Positions 7,932-10,321 of a stretch of DNA of 10,321 nucleotides are shown here, in pieces. The DNA lies in the NCBI GenBank assembly GCA_032353305.1, contig JAUCNG010409026.1, positions 1-10,321 on the forward strand. Reading direction: 5' to 3'. Position 1 is the stretch's first letter, and each line of letters starts with the position of its first letter. The notes under the pieces are model-generated. The model saw nothing but the letters and a program-made list of their open reading frames with translations, made no database searches and was not told the origin of the DNA. Made by a program: the position numbers and the translations under genes. Origin of the DNA: Cephalothrix spiralis. Taxonomy: Eukaryota > Nemertea > Palaeonemertea > Archinemertea > Cephalotrichidae.

Positions 7932-9398
7932 TTAGGGCAAAAAAATGCGAACAGACTGACGAATAACTGCTCTACAAAGCGGACACATGCGTAGAGGGGC
8001 AGCGCAATCGGTACAACACATTAAGTGGCCACACGGTACAAAGACAACTCCAAGTTCCTTATCCATACAAATACGGCATGTTTGGTTATCTGATCTCGGT
8101 TTGTTTTCACTAACTGCCGGTGCTGACTTTGTCCCTTGTTTGGTGGAAGTTGCAGATGTAGGGGGACCAGTCTGAATTCGACCAATGTTACTCGAAACGG
8201 GTTCGGCTCTTGGAAATAGCTTTGCCTTTTTCAAGCCCCTTTTCAACAAATCCTGGACGAGCATATCGCCACCTTTCTTGTGCAGAGGTTCCAACTGGAC
8301 CACAGCTTCCATCAAACTTTGCGGGTCTTTATAGTCATCACCTGTTTCTGCTAGCGATTTATACACTGCATATTCTAATAGTGACCGAGGATAACCCATT
8401 TTCAAGACAAGTTGAACCTTATGGGTATCCATTCGAGCCCGTACTTCTCTCGGCTCGACATGGTTGCAAATAACAATTGTTTCTAGATCGGCATCTAAAG
8501 CTGCTGATGCCGATTCCACTGTAGTCGGAATTGTAGGAGCGTTACCACCGGAGTTCAACTCTCTATTAGTATTACTATCATCTTCAGTTGTATTTCCAAT
8601 GCTTAGACCAGATGTGAAAAGCGATTGGTTATCGGTTTCTATTCTCAGCATCGGTTCACTCGAGGCATCAGTGTTCATTTGCAGTTCCTGGTTAGCATCA
8701 TTCCTCTGTTGAACTTCTATTTGTACTTGTTTGACAAATTCGAATCGCTTTACTTGACGCAGGAAACCACAACGTGGGAACCAGCGCGCATGCTCTCTCC
8801 AGGGATCGTCAAGTTTTTCCCAGCTTCGAAGCCCACCACCACAATGGAAACAGCGAACGTTGTCAGCCAAACCTGAATAAAGGAATCCCGCTTCAGCTAA
8901 GACCTCACTGCTCTGGTTGTTGTTAGGATCCCATCTTTCATACGTATCGAGTCTAGAATTGTAACCTTGGAACTCTTTTCGTTTGGGGACAGTTATTACT
9001 TTACCAAAAGCGTCTTCATCGTTAGGCTTTGGTTCAGAATGTTCAGCAATAGGTAATCGCTCGAAAGCGGTCGCCGGGGAGACTGAGTCAGAAACAGGGA
9101 TACGCCTTGGGGGCACGTTTTGAACTGATAGACTTCCATTGGTAACAATATCTGATATAGGTACATTACCCACATCTAAATTCAGCATGAAAGGACAGGT
9201 TGGTCTGTGTTTCTTATGTTCATCTATAGCGCGGTCACCTAGGGTCCAGTTTGTCAACGACAGTGTGCAGAAGGCGCATTTTGTCTCATCACCTCTTCGT
9301 GTAGAGTAAAACCCAGCTTTAGCCAATGATCGGGGATTAACAATAGCTGACTTTGGCCATTTATCGAAAGTAGAGACTCGACATGCTTCTTCAACCAT
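7932..9398 (-). CDS. iap: IAP protein, C-terminal part: two BIRs, UBA and RING (E3 ubiquitin ligase)
   Basis: IAP proteins block caspases and apoptotic or immune signalling and act as ubiquitin ligases in the cytoplasm. From ATG 9398 this gives 488 residues. The frame is open back to 9629 with no earlier ATG; TTG at 9500 is not a credible start. Counting from 9500, the first BIR has zinc ligands C75, C78, H95, C102 and the second C217, C220, H237, C244, both with C-x2-C-x16-H-x6-C spacing. A UBA domain with the MGY signature lies at ~355-405. The RING is at 475-509 (C475, C478, C490, H492, C496, C499, C506, C509), followed by the usual short hydrophobic C-terminus. The second BIR keeps the GGL..W....DPW..HA.W.P pattern of BIRs that bind IAP-binding motifs; the first lacks the late Trp. 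The start lies only ten residues before the BIR, and another BIR sits just upstream in a different frame. This is therefore probably the distal part of one three-BIR gene. Confidence 0.85.
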   Translation of the reverse strand: MVEEACRVSTFDKWPKSAIVNPRSLAKAGFYSTRRGDETKCAFCTLSLTNWTLGDRAIDEHKKHRPTCPFMLNLDVGNVPISDIVTNGSLSVQNVPPRRIPVSDSVSPATAFERLPIAEHSEPKPNDEDAFGKVITVPKRKEFQGYNSRLDTYERWDPNNNQSSEVLAEAGFLYSGLADNVRCFHCGGGLRSWEKLDDPWREHARWFPRCGFLRQVKRFEFVKQVQIEVQQRNDANQELQMNTDASSEPMLRIETDNQSLFTSGLSIGNTTEDDSNTNRELNSGGNAPTIPTTVESASAALDADLETIVICNHVEPREVRARMDTHKVQLVLKMGYPRSLLEYAVYKSLAETGDDYKDPQSLMEAVVQLEPLHKKGGDMLVQDLLKRGLKKAKLFPRAEPVSSNIGRIQTGPPTSATSTKQGTKSAPAVSENKPRSDNQTCRICMDKELGVVFVPCGHLMCCTDCAAPLRMCPLCRAVIRQSVRIFLP

Positions 9399-9565
9399 TG
9401 CTTTCACTATCGTTTCCAATAGACGTTCACGTACATTAACAACCTGTGGTATACTTTGGAGCTTGCCTTTTGCATCTGGTCGATGCAAAAAGTAACGCAA
9501 AGTTGCAGCTCCTCCACTTGCACTGTTACTACTTCCAGTATTAGCAACTTTTGGCCTCTGGTCAA

Positions 9566-9629
9566 CTAAATAAATCGACCTATCATAATCGGAATCGTGC
9601 TGATTACTTGTTGTATCACAACCCCAAGA
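9566..9629 (-). other. Frame change between BIR1 and BIR2 of the IAP locus
   Basis: Both IAP frames are open in this 64-bp overlap. The upstream frame ends at 9568-9566 and the downstream frame is closed above 9630 by TAA. The net offset is equivalent to one missing base (or two extra) in an otherwise continuous gene. A possible intron that would also reconcile the frames begins with GTGAGT at 9754-9749 and ends with CAG at 9560-9558, or the CAG at 9602-9600; both are phase 0. Against the intron, the 63 codons from 9754 to the frame stop contain no stop and read like a normal polar linker. Confidence 0.6.
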
Positions 9630-10195
9630 TTAGGCAAACTCACAAAACGGTGATCTGTCTTAATTTCAGTAGGTGGTGATTTCACATCTAAATCGCCATT
9701 TTCCAAACTTGATAAATTAATTGATGTATTTTGCGAATCTGTCGACCGACTCACATTCACTCCTCTAAGAGGTTCCGCTGCAGCCGCTTCGTTTTCTCTT
9801 CTTTCCAGTCCTTTGATAAATTCACAATGCGAAAAATGTTTACGGTGAATTTTCATTGGGTCCCAGCCGTCGGACCAATTATACACCTTTCCATTACATG
9901 AAAAACATGCAACTATGTCGGCTTCACCTGTGAAATAAAAACCTGCTTTCGTAAGGAGAGATGGCCTCGCTATGTCTGCCTTTGGCCAATTTTTGAAACT
10001 TGCGACCCTGTCCAAAAGATCGCTAAAAACGTCATCAATCATTGTAAGTTGATAAAAAGGTTTCCTGTTTTCCTTTCCGTGTACTGGGTTTACAACAAAT
10101 ATATGTAAACGTATCGATAACGTACCATCGTACCAAATTTGACACGTTTGAGTGGGAAAATATTGGAATGATTTGTCTTGTAGGCCGGAATTCAT
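9566..10195 (-). CDS. iap: IAP N-terminal part: single BIR domain, frame breaks before BIR2
   Basis: The ORF has 209 residues from ATG 10195, or 158 from the second Met at 10042. One BIR spans residues ~64-128, with FKNWP near its start and zinc ligands C97, C100, H117 and C124 in exact C-x2-C-x16-H-x6-C spacing. After it comes a Glu/Ala/Ser-rich, disordered-looking linker, and the frame ends at 9568-9566. The next frame, open from 9629, continues into two more BIRs, a UBA and a RING. From ATG 10042 to the distal stop is 2,111 nt, about 703 codons. That is close to the roughly 700-residue three-BIR IAPs known from penaeid shrimp, and it favours the 10042 start and one interrupted gene. A TATA-like element lies about 55 bp above 10042, and another about 90 bp above 10195. 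The alternative is an independent BIR-only decoy protein. The late Trp of the peptide-binding groove is absent (Phe instead), so caspase- or IBM-binding is uncertain. Confidence 0.7.
   Translation of the reverse strand: MNSGLQDKSFQYFPTQTCQIWYDGTLSIRLHIFVVNPVHGKENRKPFYQLTMIDDVFSDLLDRVASFKNWPKADIARPSLLTKAGFYFTGEADIVACFSCNGKVYNWSDGWDPMKIHRKHFSHCEFIKGLERRENEAAAAEPLRGVNVSRSTDSQNTSINLSSLENGDLDVKSPPTEIKTDHRFVSLPNLGVVIQQVISTIPIMIGRFI
10097..10105 (-). promoter_or_regulatory. TATA-like element upstream of IAP Met 10042
   Basis: CATATATTT on the minus strand lies about 55 bp above the second in-frame Met of the IAP N-terminal ORF. It fits a transcript that starts translation at 10042 rather than 10195. 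The match is imperfect and it lies inside the longer frame. Confidence 0.25.
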
Positions 10196-10321
10196 ATGTT
10201 GGAAAATCAGTAAAGTGTACTAATAATCAAAAGAGCATAAAACCACATTGACATTCAAACAAAATATTCATTTTATTCCTAATACTATATAACAGACTAT
10301 TGTTGGTTGTTGTTGGACAGT
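10196..10321. other. Non-coding right end: IAP upstream region
   Basis: No ORF is visible. The stretch is AT-rich and holds the TATA-like element above. It also has an AATAAA on the minus strand at 10277-10272, which could end a minus-strand gene lying to the right of the window. A short run of TTG/GTT triplets (10301-10316) sits near the edge. Confidence 0.5.
10285..10292 (-). promoter_or_regulatory. TATA-like element upstream of IAP Met 10195
   Basis: TTATATAG on the minus strand lies about 90 bp above ATG 10195 and would give a leader of roughly 60 nt. It is an alternative to the element at 10097-10105. Confidence 0.3.

Noticed and set aside
9498-9500. Start of the two-BIR ORF at 9500
   Set aside because: The codon is TTG and the frame continues upstream to 9629. 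The first ATG is 9398 if the part is an independent gene.
10044-10049. GTAAGT splice donor on the plus strand
   Set aside because: The plus strand has no gene here; the hexamer falls by chance opposite the IAP coding strand.
1-10321. CRISPR array, tRNA, rRNA, inverted terminal repeats or transposase
   Set aside because: I found no regularly spaced repeats, cloverleaf, rRNA-like sequence or transposase motif on either strand.

Overview
The window looks like part of a large double-stranded DNA virus genome of an arthropod, or an endogenous copy of one. The genes are intronless or nearly so and densely packed. They carry eukaryotic-type TATA boxes and AATAAA signals, and the AATAAA signals touch the stop codons. 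Two long proteins belong to no family I recognise, and they sit beside inhibitor-of-apoptosis (IAP) and RING-finger genes. The IAP domain order (three BIRs, UBA, RING) and its total length of about 700 residues match decapod crustacean IAPs as I know them. A crustacean-infecting lineage is therefore likely. A nimavirus relative (the WSSV group, whose endogenous relatives in decapods carry BIR proteins) is my first guess and a nudivirus or an unnamed group the second. No hallmark gene (DNA polymerase, helicase, PIF) lies in the window, so this is inference.

Layout. Positions 68-1924 (minus) encode a 618-residue, cysteine- and basic-rich orphan protein. Positions 1923-7373 (plus) encode a 1,816-residue orphan protein with a coiled-coil stretch near the N-terminus and an acidic, phosphosite-like C-terminal tail. 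These two genes diverge, and their first in-frame ATGs overlap inside a single CATG, so each 5' control region must lie within the other gene's coding sequence. A 182-bp spacer (7374-7555) with stacked palindromes separates the large gene from a convergent minus-strand group. That group holds a RING-finger ORF (7556-7915) without a usable ATG and then an IAP locus (7932-10195).

The IAP locus is in two reading frames. Positions 9566-10195 carry one BIR. Positions 7932-9629 carry two further BIRs, a UBA and a C-terminal RING. The parts line up as one three-BIR gene interrupted by a frame change between 9566 and 9629. That could be a real frameshift, a short intron (one phase-compatible pair of splice signals is visible) or an assembly error.

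Base composition also divides the window. From 1 to about 7930 the plus strand has far more C than G whichever strand is coding. From about 7930 rightward the skew nearly disappears. This fits an IAP locus acquired separately and more recently than the two orphan genes, or a virus/host junction near 7930.

Functionally, the IAP and RING proteins would be ubiquitin ligases acting on host cell death and immune signalling. The two orphan proteins are more likely structural or tegument-like and nuclear-acting respectively, but the sequence does not settle this.
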